A stretch of DNA of 15,810 nt from Magnetococcales bacterium (GCA_015229045.1 JADGCJ010000072.1:1-15810), one strand, 5' to 3'; positions 1 to 7,298 are shown, counted from the stretch's first letter. Made by a program: numbers and translations. Notes: generated from the letters alone by a model not told the origin.

Positions 1-64
1 TCGCCCCAAACCCCACCAGGACTCTGTCCCGGACCTGCCAGGGAGCCAGCCCCCTGGACCCCAT
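1..64. repeat. Hairpin-rich dispersed repeat element, cut by the window edge
   Basis: The first 29 bases recur exactly at 15782-15810. The element is extremely rich in G/C and full of inverted repeats. CCAGGG at 38-43 pairs with CCCTGG at 52-57 across an 8-base loop, and GTCC/GGAC flank one base around 27-34. At the other window end the same element begins with the hairpin TTGGGGCTTCGCCCCAA, so only the right arm of that hairpin is present here. It lies 3' of epmA and holds no credible ORF. Elements of this general look (GGGGCTTCGCCCC followed by nested CCAGG/CCTGG hairpins) are multicopy in several GC-rich proteobacteria. That it is multicopy here is inferred from its presence at both ends. 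Confidence 0.7.
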
Positions 65-74
65 TTTGACAGAC

Positions 75-92
75 CTTCGCCCGGGGCCGAAG
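75..92. terminator. Inverted repeat downstream of epmA, possible terminator
   Basis: CTTCG (75-79) and CGAAG (88-92) flank a GC-rich 8-base loop, about 20 bp beyond the epmA stop. No T-run follows on the minus strand, so this is not a classical intrinsic terminator. The adjacent repeat at 1-64 could also act as a transcription end. Confidence 0.25.
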
Positions 93-112
93 CCATGATC
101 AAGGCCATCGGT

Positions 113-1066
113 TCAGGCGCGTGTGCAAGGAAAAGCCAACACATCCTGGATGGATTCACGGCCCAGGGCCAACATGACCAGACGATCCACACCCAGGGCG
201 ACCCCGGCACACTCCGGCAGACCGTGCGCCAGGGCGGCCAGAAAACGGGCATCCACCGGCAAACGGGGCAGCCCGGCAGCATGGCGCATCTGGTTGGCGC
301 GTTCCAGGCGCTCTGCCTGTTCCCGGGGATCGGTCAACTCCTGGTAACCATTGGCCAGCTCGACGCCATCGACGTAGAGTTCACCACGCAAGGCGACGGG
401 CGGCGGTCCGGGATGCACCTGCGCCATGGCGGCCCGGCTCGCCGGAAAATCGCTCACCAGCAGCATCCCCTTGTCCTGAACCAGGGCTGGTTCAACCAAC
501 TCGACCCACAGTAAATCCAGCAACCCATCTGCGTCCAGACCAGCCGTCGGCGACGCAGTACGACTGACAAGCTCTTCCCGCGTCGCGGTCAGCGGATCGA
601 GATGGAGATGGTGCCTGAACAAGTCACGCCACGGCAAAACACGGGCAGGTGGTCGCACCACAAAACAGCGCACCAACTCTTCCACCTCTGCCAGGAGCCG
701 GGCAAGAGTCCAGCCAGGCCGATACCACTCCAGCATGGTGAACTCCGGATTGTGCCAGGGGCCTGCCTCATCGGCACGAAACACCCGACATAGTTGAAAA
801 ATCGCCCCATAGCCCGCCGCGACCAGACGTTTCATGGCCGCCTCCGGGGAGGTGTGCAGATACCCCCCCGCACAGGGGATGGGTTCCAGGTGACGTTCCG
901 GCACCATCCCCCGGGAGAGCAGCGGGGTCTCCACCTCCAGTACGCCGCGTTCTGCGAAAAAACGGCGTACCTCCGCTATGATACGCGCACGTTCCGCCAG
1001 AGTCTCCCGCGTGGCCACTGGTCGCCAGGATCTCTCTTCGGCACCATCGCCCGGCGCGACCGCCAT
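113..1066 (-). CDS. epmA: EF-P--(R)-beta-lysine ligase EpmA (GenX/PoxA/YjeA)
   Basis: A class II lysyl-tRNA-synthetase paralogue without an anticodon-binding domain. In this family it activates (R)-beta-lysine and attaches it to the conserved lysine of elongation factor P in the cytoplasm. Counting from the upstream GTG at 1081, motif 1 lies at residues 39-55 (RRFFAERGVLEVETP), motif 2 at 101-120 (FRADE...HNPEFTMLEWY), GVELANGYQELTD at 239-251 and motif 3 at 293-307 (GVALGVDRLVML). Length (317-322 aa) matches the roughly 325-aa enterobacterial protein. I prefer the ATG at 1066: it has GAGGG four bases upstream, whereas the GTG at 1081 has no Shine-Dalgarno. It follows efp on the same strand, and epmB is just beyond. 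Its start region is duplicated (see 1051-1139). Identification is firm; the exact start is less so. Confidence 0.95.
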   Translation of the reverse strand: MAVAPGDGAEERSWRPVATRETLAERARIIAEVRRFFAERGVLEVETPLLSRGMVPERHLEPIPCAGGYLHTSPEAAMKRLVAAGYGAIFQLCRVFRADEAGPWHNPEFTMLEWYRPGWTLARLLAEVEELVRCFVVRPPARVLPWRDLFRHHLHLDPLTATREELVSRTASPTAGLDADGLLDLLWVELVEPALVQDKGMLLVSDFPASRAAMAQVHPGPPPVALRGELYVDGVELANGYQELTDPREQAERLERANQMRHAAGLPRLPVDARFLAALAHGLPECAGVALGVDRLVMLALGRESIQDVLAFPCTRA

Positions 1067-1139
1067 CACACCCTCGGCCACATCGGATTGTACGGGTATC
1101 CACCCGGCGCAATCGCCATCACACCCTCGGCCACATCGG
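1051..1139. repeat. Tandem duplication (53-bp offset) over the epmA translation start
   Basis: Bases 1051-1086 and 1104-1139 are near-identical 36-mers with two mismatches (at 1058 and 1060 against 1111 and 1113), offset by 53 bp. The last 26 bases of each copy are exact. Each copy carries, on the minus strand, GAGGGTGTGATGGCG, that is a Shine-Dalgarno-like stretch plus an ATG. The inner copy starts epmA at 1066. The outer copy has an ATG at 1119 that is out of frame, because 53 is not a multiple of three. Confidence 0.9.
1066..1119 (-). CDS. Possible 17-codon leader ORF coupled to epmA
   Basis: Starting at the duplicated ATG (1119), the minus strand reads MAIAPGGYPYNPMWPRV and then TGA at 1066-1068. 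The last base of the TGA is the first base of the preferred epmA ATG (TGATG), the classic layout for translational coupling. It has the same GAGGG ribosome-binding stretch as epmA because both come from the duplication. The peptide has four prolines but no Pro-Pro pair. It may be only a by-product of the duplication; translation is not shown. Confidence 0.25.
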   Translation of the reverse strand: MAIAPGGYPYNPMWPRV

Positions 1140-1156
1140 TCGGCATGGGGTATCGA

Positions 1157-1720
1157 TCAACCCTTCGCCCGTTCGACATACTCCGTCGTGCGGGTATCCA
1201 CCTTGATCCGCTCATCCTGGTTGATGAAGAGCGGCACCTTGACGATCACCCCGGTCTCCAGGGTGGCTGGTTTGGTGGCACCAGAGACGGTATCGCCCTT
1301 GATACCGGGTTCACAATGAACGATGGTCAGCGTGACAAAGGGTGGGGCCTGCACCGATATGGCCTTGCCCTGCCATACGGTAACGACGTAGGTTTCCTGC
1401 TCCTTGAGCCAGTTGATGGCATCGGCGACTTCGGTTTCACCCAGGGCGACCTGTTCGTAGGTGGCCGGATCCATGAAGTGCCAATGATCGCCGTCCTTGT
1501 AGAGGTACTGCATATCCTTGTCAACCACATCGGCCTTGGAAACGGTTTCGCTGGATTTGTAGGTGCGGTCGATCACCCGGCCATCCATCAAATTTTTGAT
1601 CCGAATCTTGGTGAAGGCCTGTCCTTTGCCAGGTTTGATGAACTGGGCGGAAACAATGATCCACGGCTGACCGTCGATCTCCACGCGGGTTCCGTTACGC
1701 AACTGATTGTGGGTCAGCAT
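1157..1720 (-). CDS. efp: Elongation factor P
   Basis: A 187-aa protein, the usual EF-P length, with the three-domain EF-P sequence throughout. It binds between the P and E sites of the ribosome and promotes peptide-bond formation at polyproline stretches. The domain I loop reads FIKPGKGQAF, so the modified lysine is K32, equivalent to K34 of E. coli. The PGKG context is the type used with EpmA/EpmB rather than with rhamnosylation (arginine). WHFMDPATYEQ and the C-terminal GDT...KPATLETG..VKVPLFI...IKVDTRT block are typical. The ATG at 1720 has AAGAGGA upstream at good spacing. epmA follows on the same strand 75-90 bp later, and epmB is divergent 32 bp away, so substrate and both modification enzymes are together. 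Confidence 0.97.
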   Translation of the reverse strand: MLTHNQLRNGTRVEIDGQPWIIVSAQFIKPGKGQAFTKIRIKNLMDGRVIDRTYKSSETVSKADVVDKDMQYLYKDGDHWHFMDPATYEQVALGETEVADAINWLKEQETYVVTVWQGKAISVQAPPFVTLTIVHCEPGIKGDTVSGATKPATLETGVIVKVPLFINQDERIKVDTRTTEYVERAKG

Positions 1721-1752
1721 GACATCCTCTTTGAAAACAGGTTATAAGCGGC

Positions 1753-2757
1753 ATGACGATGCAAAAGAGAGGGCAGTATAGCCGACTTCTTGCCGCAGGG
1801 CATCCTTCCGTCCCTGGTGAGGATTCCGCCAGCGGGTATCTGAGCGATCCCGCCGCCTGGGAGGGGCCTGCCCCGGATGTCGCCGTTTGGGAGGCGCATC
1901 GGCGTTATCCCATGCGTCTTCCCCGGGCTTTCCTCGCTGGCAGCGCCCGGCATGATCTCGCGGATCCCCTGTGGCGACAAGGGTATCCGGCAGCGGAAGA
2001 GCTGCACGAAGTACCCGGTTTCAGCGCCGATCCCCTCCTGGAAGCCGACCACACTCCCCTGCCGGGTATGATCCAAAAATATGCCGACCGGGTTTTGCTG
2101 CTGCTCTCCGGCAGATGTGCCATTCATTGTCGCTTTTGTTTTCGTCGTCATCGTCGGGAAGAGGGGGTCATCCGGGAGTGGCGTCCGATTCTGGAGGCGA
2201 TACGTCATGATACCCGCATCCAGGAGGTGATCTACTCCGGCGGCGACCCCTTGATGGTCAGCGACCCGGAGCTGGCACGTCTGACCCATGACCTGGCCGC
2301 GATTCCCCATCTGCGGCGTCTGCGCATGCATACGCGCATGCCGGTTGCTGTGCCAGAGCGTATCGGCGAGGCCTTGCTGACCTGGTTGACCGCCACCCGT
2401 CTGCAACCCATCCTGGTCGTGCACGTCAATCATCCGGCGGAGTTGGGCGCGGCTGCCCAAAATGCCCTCAGGCGTCTTGTGCAAAAGGGCATTCCTGTCC
2501 TCCACCAGGGAGTTCTGCTCCGGGGAGTCAACGACTCGGTCGCTGTCCTGACGACACTCTACACCGCTCTGATCGACATGGGGGTCATACCCTACTATTT
2601 GCACCTGCTCGATCCGGTGGCAGGTGCTGCCCATTTCCAGGTTCCGCCAGAGCAAGGGCTGGAGCTGCTTCGACTCTTGCGCAAAGCCCTTCCCGGTTAT
2701 GCCGTCCCGCGCCTGGTGCGCGACCACCCCGATGGCCGGGGGAAGGAGGGGGTTTAA
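1753..2757 (+). CDS. epmB: EF-P (R)-beta-lysine synthase EpmB (YjeK), lysine 2,3-aminomutase family
   Basis: A radical-SAM, PLP-dependent enzyme of 334 aa that converts L-lysine to (R)-beta-lysine for EpmA. The [4Fe-4S] motif is C122-x3-C126-x2-C129 (RCAIHCRFCFRRH), preceded by LPGMIQKYADRVLLL. YSGGDPLM (161-168), RMHTRMPV (191-198) and HQGVLLRGVND (251-261) are family blocks. The extreme C-terminus reads GRGKEGV; K331 is in the place of the PLP lysine (K332 region in E. coli), but the usual tail of about ten residues beyond it is missing. The start at 1753 has no clear Shine-Dalgarno; an ATG at 1759 is an alternative. It is divergent from efp with only 32 bp between starts, so its promoter must lie inside efp or be shared. 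Confidence 0.95.
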   Translation: MTMQKRGQYSRLLAAGHPSVPGEDSASGYLSDPAAWEGPAPDVAVWEAHRRYPMRLPRAFLAGSARHDLADPLWRQGYPAAEELHEVPGFSADPLLEADHTPLPGMIQKYADRVLLLLSGRCAIHCRFCFRRHRREEGVIREWRPILEAIRHDTRIQEVIYSGGDPLMVSDPELARLTHDLAAIPHLRRLRMHTRMPVAVPERIGEALLTWLTATRLQPILVVHVNHPAELGAAAQNALRRLVQKGIPVLHQGVLLRGVNDSVAVLTTLYTALIDMGVIPYYLHLLDPVAGAAHFQVPPEQGLELLRLLRKALPGYAVPRLVRDHPDGRGKEGV

Positions 2758-2797
2758 CCAAGTATATTTGTCCTTAAACCCACAAATTCATACTGGT
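2757..2797. terminator. Long imperfect hairpin between convergent epmB and gajB-like genes
   Basis: Arms ACCA(A)GTATATTTGT (2757-2771) and ACAAAT(TC)ATACTGGT (2782-2797) pair through 14 base pairs, with one bulged A on the left and TC on the right, around a 10-base loop. It begins at the epmB stop and ends 8 bp before the end of the helicase gene. Its position between two convergent genes suggests a bidirectional terminator, although no long T-run follows on either strand. Confidence 0.45.
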
Positions 2798-2804
2798 TGT
2801 CCAT

Positions 2805-4733
2805 TCAAGAAGTAGTCAAATCCTCAAGACAGAATATGGCGTTCTCTTTAAAGATTCCATTATTAGCCAGTTTCTCACGTGCACCTTGAACATCCTGGAT
2901 GAACAGTACAACAGCCAAATCCTTCCGGGCGCGCGAGCAACACACATAAAACAACCGCCTTGTCCGGTCGATCTTGCTCCCTTCGCCTTCCTCACTTTTT
3001 CTCGATTTTTTACCGGAGGGATCCTTCAGACCAAAGAGTTGTTCATAGGAAAATTGGCTAAAGCCTTTTCCCTCCTCATCATCGAGTACCACCAGCACCC
3101 GGTCAAACTCTGCTCCTTTGACCCCATGCTGAGTTGAATAGGGAGAATCCCCATCCAAATAGCGGCGATAGTGCCATAACTGGGACACCGGACAACTTAA
3201 AAAAGCCTCGATCGCTTGAAGTTTCTTATCCCACTCATCTTCTTTGTCCTCTTTACCACCACCCAATGCCTCGGCAGTCATGTTGCCGCTGATAACCGCT
3301 ACCAACCGATCATCCAGGGGTACCAATTTGGATTCGCGAACCAACTGCAAACACTCCTTCACGGTAGCCCCGGAATCCTCTGTTGGAGGCATCTTGTGGG
3401 CCAAATCATCGACAATACCTTTAATTGATGAGAGATGATGGGCGGGATTCGTTTCAAGGCTCAGACGTTCATGGCTCAACAAAGGAGATTTAGCCTCCCT
3501 CAACAGGTTGATCACCTGATACTTGTTTCCTTGAGAAACTGCCTCGACCAATGGCATCAAGGTCTGTTGAAAAGGTCTGGAAACCCAGAGCGTCCCTTCA
3601 GTGAATCCAGTTTTGAAACTGTCTGGCCCTCTATCGAGTGCACGAAAAAGATCAGGAAAACCAAGTCGATCAGCAGCCATTCGGTGGAGCAAGACCAACA
3701 CTTTGACATCCGCTGCCGGTGAATCATGACGCCAGAGTGGGTCGTTCTCTGTCGATGCTAACCAGTTGCGAATTCGATCAGTGTTTTCCCTTCTATTATC
3801 ATCTGCGGGAATGATAAACAACCTTGCAGAGCCAGGCACTGCCCTGCTACCAGATGAAGATAAAGCAGCCAAGCCATCAGTTTGTTCAAGACCATCTCCA
3901 TCCTTGCGAATTCGGTTGATCACCTCAAGCACCGCCTTGGAACTACGGAAGTTTTCTTCCTTGGTGATCTCCTGCCAATTATTCTCTTTGGGAATCAATC
4001 CAATTCCTGTGGCATAGATCTGCTGCATTGGATCCCCAAAAAAACCAAGGCAGAAACGCTCTCCCTCATCCTGATCAATCATTTTAAGAGAAGAAACAAA
4101 TTCTTTGTCAGTATCCTGGCTCTCATCCACAAAGACGAATGGATATTTCCTGGCTACGACTTTCCGCAATAGCTGATATTTCGTCAACAACTGGGGAACC
4201 ATTTTGATGATATCAGCATGGCCCAGAACACCTTCTGCGTAACGTCGATCAGTCTCATACCGGAAAGAGCCAACCTTGTCAATTACGCCAAGTGTATCGT
4301 TATATTGCCTTATTTTATTATCGTTTTTCCCAATTGTTTCTCTGTGGGTTCTCGGTTTTGCGTTATGATCCTTTAATTCGTCAATTTTCTCCTGAATATG
4401 CTCCACCACCCATGCTCTAATCTCCCGCTGGAATGGCCTGGCTATTTCCCATAAAAAGCTGTGGATGGTGGAAACTTGGAAGAGTTCATCCATGCCTACA
4501 TCGGACCGGATTTCACCGACGGCAACATTGGTGTATGTAATGCAAGCGATCTTCTGGCCATTCCTTCTGAGCGTTGTCCCATGCTGTTTACCGAGGTATG
4601 TCAGCGACTTGATCAAAGATGTTGTTTTCCCGGATCCTGCACCAGCAATCATCAGGAAACTCTGTCGGCGTTCCAGACACTCACGAACGGATTTGTCAGC
4701 CTGTGTATCAGGCCTGGAAGCGCGCCCGCTCAT
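2805..4733 (-). CDS. UvrD/Rep-like superfamily 1 helicase, GajB-like partner of an OLD nuclease
   Basis: A 642-aa SF1 helicase. Walker A is AGAGSGKT at residues 30-37, motif Ia ITYTNVAV around 65-72, Walker B FVFVDESQDTD at 199-209, motif III GDPMQQIY at 233-240, motif IV NFRSS at 261-265, motif V STQHGVKGAEFD at 533-544, and motif VI LFYVCCSRARK at 594-604 with R601 as the likely arginine finger. All core motifs are intact. In Gabija and class 2 OLD systems this protein accompanies the nuclease and is thought to sense or unwind DNA ends. It is longer than the roughly 500-aa Bacillus GajB; the extra length lies in the regions around 100-180 and 285-530. The ATG overlaps the nuclease stop (ATGA) and has GGGAG seven bases upstream, so the pair is translationally coupled. 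SF1 helicase: certain. GajB orthology: likely. Confidence 0.85.
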   Translation of the reverse strand: MSGRASRPDTQADKSVRECLERRQSFLMIAGAGSGKTTSLIKSLTYLGKQHGTTLRRNGQKIACITYTNVAVGEIRSDVGMDELFQVSTIHSFLWEIARPFQREIRAWVVEHIQEKIDELKDHNAKPRTHRETIGKNDNKIRQYNDTLGVIDKVGSFRYETDRRYAEGVLGHADIIKMVPQLLTKYQLLRKVVARKYPFVFVDESQDTDKEFVSSLKMIDQDEGERFCLGFFGDPMQQIYATGIGLIPKENNWQEITKEENFRSSKAVLEVINRIRKDGDGLEQTDGLAALSSSGSRAVPGSARLFIIPADDNRRENTDRIRNWLASTENDPLWRHDSPAADVKVLVLLHRMAADRLGFPDLFRALDRGPDSFKTGFTEGTLWVSRPFQQTLMPLVEAVSQGNKYQVINLLREAKSPLLSHERLSLETNPAHHLSSIKGIVDDLAHKMPPTEDSGATVKECLQLVRESKLVPLDDRLVAVISGNMTAEALGGGKEDKEDEWDKKLQAIEAFLSCPVSQLWHYRRYLDGDSPYSTQHGVKGAEFDRVLVVLDDEEGKGFSQFSYEQLFGLKDPSGKKSRKSEEGEGSKIDRTRRLFYVCCSRARKDLAVVLFIQDVQGAREKLANNGIFKENAIFCLEDLTTS

Positions 4734-6952
4734 GGGACACTCCCTTCAGCAGGAGTTTCTGCTGATCCTTCCGTCTCCGAATGTGCCAGTTCACCCTCAA
4801 GCCACTTCAAACCTTCGACAATATAATGAGGTACATTCCATGTCTCACAATCTTCCACACGATCTTCCATAAGCAGATTCAAGGCAAACTCTGTTTTCTT
4901 GAAACTCTTCGAGTTGACACGATCGAACAACGCACGAGCCATTTCGGTCAATGTAGTTTGGTCGGCCTCTTCTTCGCCCCTGAGCCTTAAACCATCCCGC
5001 TGTTTATCCTGGCACCAGGCCAGGTTTTCCAATGCAAACATCTCTTCAAAGGTGCGACCGGCAAGTTCTTTGGTTTCCCCCTTCCATGTCACTGATCGGG
5101 AAACCTGGTAAGCGACACGTACTGAAGGCTTGCCCTCTCCGGTTTTGATCTGGATTTTTTGATCTTCGTTTGCACTCAACAGTTCACTGATCAGTTTTTT
5201 CTCAGGAAGCCACTCCTTCAGGGTTTGATTTGACGTTCTGGCATCAGGCTCAGTTGTTGGACAAGCCTTGCTCGTTTTGTGAGAAACACTGTCCAGATCG
5301 GTAATGATCAGCGTAGTCACGCCGAGAAACTCGATCAAGGGACGGAATCGGTGTGCAAACGTACCACCTACTTCCAGAACACTCAGGTATTTCGTCATCA
5401 AGCCAGGAACTGCCTTTTCGATCATGAGAGGAAGCAGCAATTTCTCCACACTCCCCTCAACCAGGATGGCCGCATCGGCAAAGAATAGATCGCAGTGGGT
5501 CAGCTTCATATATTTCATCAAAAACCTACCGTCGTCCTTCTCATTCTTCGACCCAGAAAACATGGTTAAATTCAAGACTCTCGTCACAGGGCTGCCGGAA
5601 GCCGGTTTCTCGCGCCGAAAATACCGAATGGGAGAGAATCCTCTTTCATAGATCACATGAGGAGAGTGGGTTGTTACGATCAGTTGACTGGCGGGTCTTT
5701 CTTCCCCTGAAGAATTTTCCTCCAATAACTTTGTGACCTGTGAGATAAAGACCTGCTGGAGCTGCACATGGAGGTGCGCTTCCGGCTCTTCGATAACAAT
5801 CAAATGCAGAGGTGGGGGTTTGGGATCGTTCAACCACCGTTCACGGTAGTCGATCAATTCAATGATCATATAAATAAGATTCTTAAATCCAAGCCCATTG
5901 TACTTGTCTGGGAGAGTGTTGGCACCAGCGCCTATCTGAGCATCCTCGGTCCCATTCAGGGTATAATGGACCTTGGCATTCTCCCCCAGCAGCTTTTCTG
6001 GCTCGATTGAGGATCGGATTTGCAGTTGTGGACCAGCGAAGCCTGGATAGCCAACCTTCCTCAGGGCATCAAATGTTGACTTGAAGAAATCTTTAAACAG
6101 ACTATCCATCTTCTTCTCGGAGTCGTCCAAAGCCTGCATGGTTTCATAATCATTTTCGCGTCCCTCACTGCGGCTCCTATAAAACCGGCTGAGCCGCTTG
6201 GATAGACTCTCTGAACGGGAAGATGGGCTGGAATCCTGATCTGTCAGGTGCCGCTGGGCACTCATGACATCAACCCGGATCAGACTTTTGATGATATCCA
6301 GGCATTTATTCCCAGTTCCCTCACCTAGCTTTCCAGGCACGTAACCAGCATCTTCACACCCATCCTGACCAAACTTTGCGGGATCCAGGACATAGAAATG
6401 GGTAGCATATGAATTATTAAGTTCTTTTCTTAAATAGTCATAAAGATCCTTGGGCCAGGGATGAAACACCCGGTCAGAGAAAGAAGTATCACCATTTTCC
6501 TTTTGTCCAGACATCTTTTCTCTTGCCTTAAGATGCGCTTCGGCAAAACGATTCAGAAGAGCCTCGGGATCCTTGGGTTCCAGTTGCAAACGCACCCCAA
6601 CAACAGCTTTATTCCATTCCAGGCTCGGCAAGAGGTCAATCACCCGGTGAATTTGCACATCTTCGACCTCAAACCATAAATCCATGGTGATGCAGGGAAA
6701 TTCTCTTAATTTTACTTGTTGACCTGCCAATTTCTGCTGGCCTGTTTTGTTAAATTCAGCCCAGATTGGGGCATAAAAATCATGAACTGTGAACGGCTCA
6801 CCTGATTTTTTCAAGAATTGAGCAATCAAATGGGTTACAGAGGTCTTGCCACTGTTGTTGGCACCAACAAAGATGGAAGCGCTTTTATCCAGGTCAATTC
6901 GGACATCCTTGAGTCGACGATAATTTTTGATATGCACCGACTTCAAATACAT
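4730..6952 (-). CDS. OLD-family ATP-dependent endonuclease (ABC ATPase + TOPRIM), GajA-like
   Basis: A 740-aa protein with an N-terminal SMC/ABC-type ATPase and a C-terminal TOPRIM nuclease. Walker A is GANNSGKTS at residues 30-38. The signature-like segment YNGLGFKNLIYM is at 351-362, Walker B LIVIEEPEAHLH at 384-395, and the H-loop TTHSPH at 427-432. TOPRIM residues are the glutamate in ILVEGSVEK (E499), the glycine motif EVGGTFAH (527-534), D552 and D554 in ITDLDSV, and a late KKTEFAL segment (685-691) with a conserved lysine. All expected catalytic residues are present. Relatives nick or degrade DNA, and in Gabija GajA is the nuclease restrained by nucleotides. The protein exceeds the roughly 580 aa of Bacillus GajA, with extra sequence between the ATPase halves (about 120-340). 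ATG at 6952 has GGGAG seven bases upstream. First gene of the operon; the helicase follows with a 4-nt overlap. Confidence 0.87.
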   Translation of the reverse strand: MYLKSVHIKNYRRLKDVRIDLDKSASIFVGANNSGKTSVTHLIAQFLKKSGEPFTVHDFYAPIWAEFNKTGQQKLAGQQVKLREFPCITMDLWFEVEDVQIHRVIDLLPSLEWNKAVVGVRLQLEPKDPEALLNRFAEAHLKAREKMSGQKENGDTSFSDRVFHPWPKDLYDYLRKELNNSYATHFYVLDPAKFGQDGCEDAGYVPGKLGEGTGNKCLDIIKSLIRVDVMSAQRHLTDQDSSPSSRSESLSKRLSRFYRSRSEGRENDYETMQALDDSEKKMDSLFKDFFKSTFDALRKVGYPGFAGPQLQIRSSIEPEKLLGENAKVHYTLNGTEDAQIGAGANTLPDKYNGLGFKNLIYMIIELIDYRERWLNDPKPPPLHLIVIEEPEAHLHVQLQQVFISQVTKLLEENSSGEERPASQLIVTTHSPHVIYERGFSPIRYFRREKPASGSPVTRVLNLTMFSGSKNEKDDGRFLMKYMKLTHCDLFFADAAILVEGSVEKLLLPLMIEKAVPGLMTKYLSVLEVGGTFAHRFRPLIEFLGVTTLIITDLDSVSHKTSKACPTTEPDARTSNQTLKEWLPEKKLISELLSANEDQKIQIKTGEGKPSVRVAYQVSRSVTWKGETKELAGRTFEEMFALENLAWCQDKQRDGLRLRGEEEADQTTLTEMARALFDRVNSKSFKKTEFALNLLMEDRVEDCETWNVPHYIVEGLKWLEGELAHSETEGSAETPAEGSVP

Positions 6953-7298
6953 TTGATTGCTCCCAAAGATGAATTGAACTGGTCAAAAGAGTTCCGTAAT
7001 TTTACCATCACCATGACAACTAATTCCTACCCAACACTTGGACTAGACCATGCGTCATAGTCAGTACCAAATTTTCTTTGGTTTGTACAGACTAACTTTT
7101 AACAGCATAAGTAAAAGAAATAACTGAAACAGCCTTAAAAAACATATATTGAATTTATACAGCTAAAACAAACAATTATACAATTTTGCACATATTATAG
7201 AAAGATTTTTATTGTGAAACCATGCAAGACTTAACTTATCAATGATTGCATAAATGAATCACTAGCCAGCTATATGTGACAAAATAGAGGAAATTGAG
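6953..7298. promoter_or_regulatory. AT-rich upstream region of the nuclease-helicase operon
   Basis: A 346-bp stretch with no convincing gene on either strand, the most AT-rich part of the window. It holds GAACT/AGTTC arms at 6976-6980 and 6990-6994, just upstream of the nuclease ribosome-binding site, and the hairpin ACCAAA-TTTTC-TTTGGT at 7066-7082. Two TATAAT hexamers on the minus strand are listed separately. TAGC/GCTA arms with a 2-base spacer occur near 7264-7273. Such a leader would suit promoter and operator control of the defence operon or silencing by an AT-binding nucleoid protein, but no specific regulator site is recognised. Confidence 0.5.
7175..7199 (-). promoter_or_regulatory. 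Two TATAAT hexamers, candidate -10 boxes for the nuclease operon
   Basis: On the minus strand TATAAT occurs exactly at 7199-7194 and again at 7180-7175. A TTCACA (one mismatch to TTGACA) lies at 7218-7213, but only 13 bp from the first box, which is short. No -35 with 16-18 bp spacing was found, so these may be weak or activator-dependent promoters, or chance in AT-rich DNA. They would leave a leader of more than 200 nt before the nuclease ATG. Confidence 0.3.

Larger units (their letters stand above)
2758..7298. other. AT-richer defence island between two GC-rich blocks
   Basis: Base composition changes at both edges. epmB before it and the lipoprotein gene after it are GC-rich, while the two genes here and the leader region are visibly AT-richer (sampled lines: 6901-6960 has 24 G/C of 60; 7141-7200 has 12 of 60; 13501-13560 in tgt has 37 of 60). 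The island contains only the OLD-nuclease/helicase operon and its upstream region. It sits between the 3' ends of two genes (epmB and the lipoprotein gene), a neutral place for insertion. I saw no integrase, transposase, tRNA or flanking direct repeat, so transfer is inferred from composition and content only. Confidence 0.6.

Noticed and set aside
1714..2727. Open frame of 337 codons on the minus strand opposite epmB
   Set aside because: epmB has an intact radical-SAM motif and family blocks; the opposite frame has none.
4730..6952. Alternative assignment of the ATPase-TOPRIM protein as PARIS (AriA/AriB)
   Set aside because: PARIS splits the ATPase and the TOPRIM-like nuclease into two proteins and has no UvrD helicase. 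Here both domains are in one chain next to a helicase, which is the OLD/Gabija pattern.
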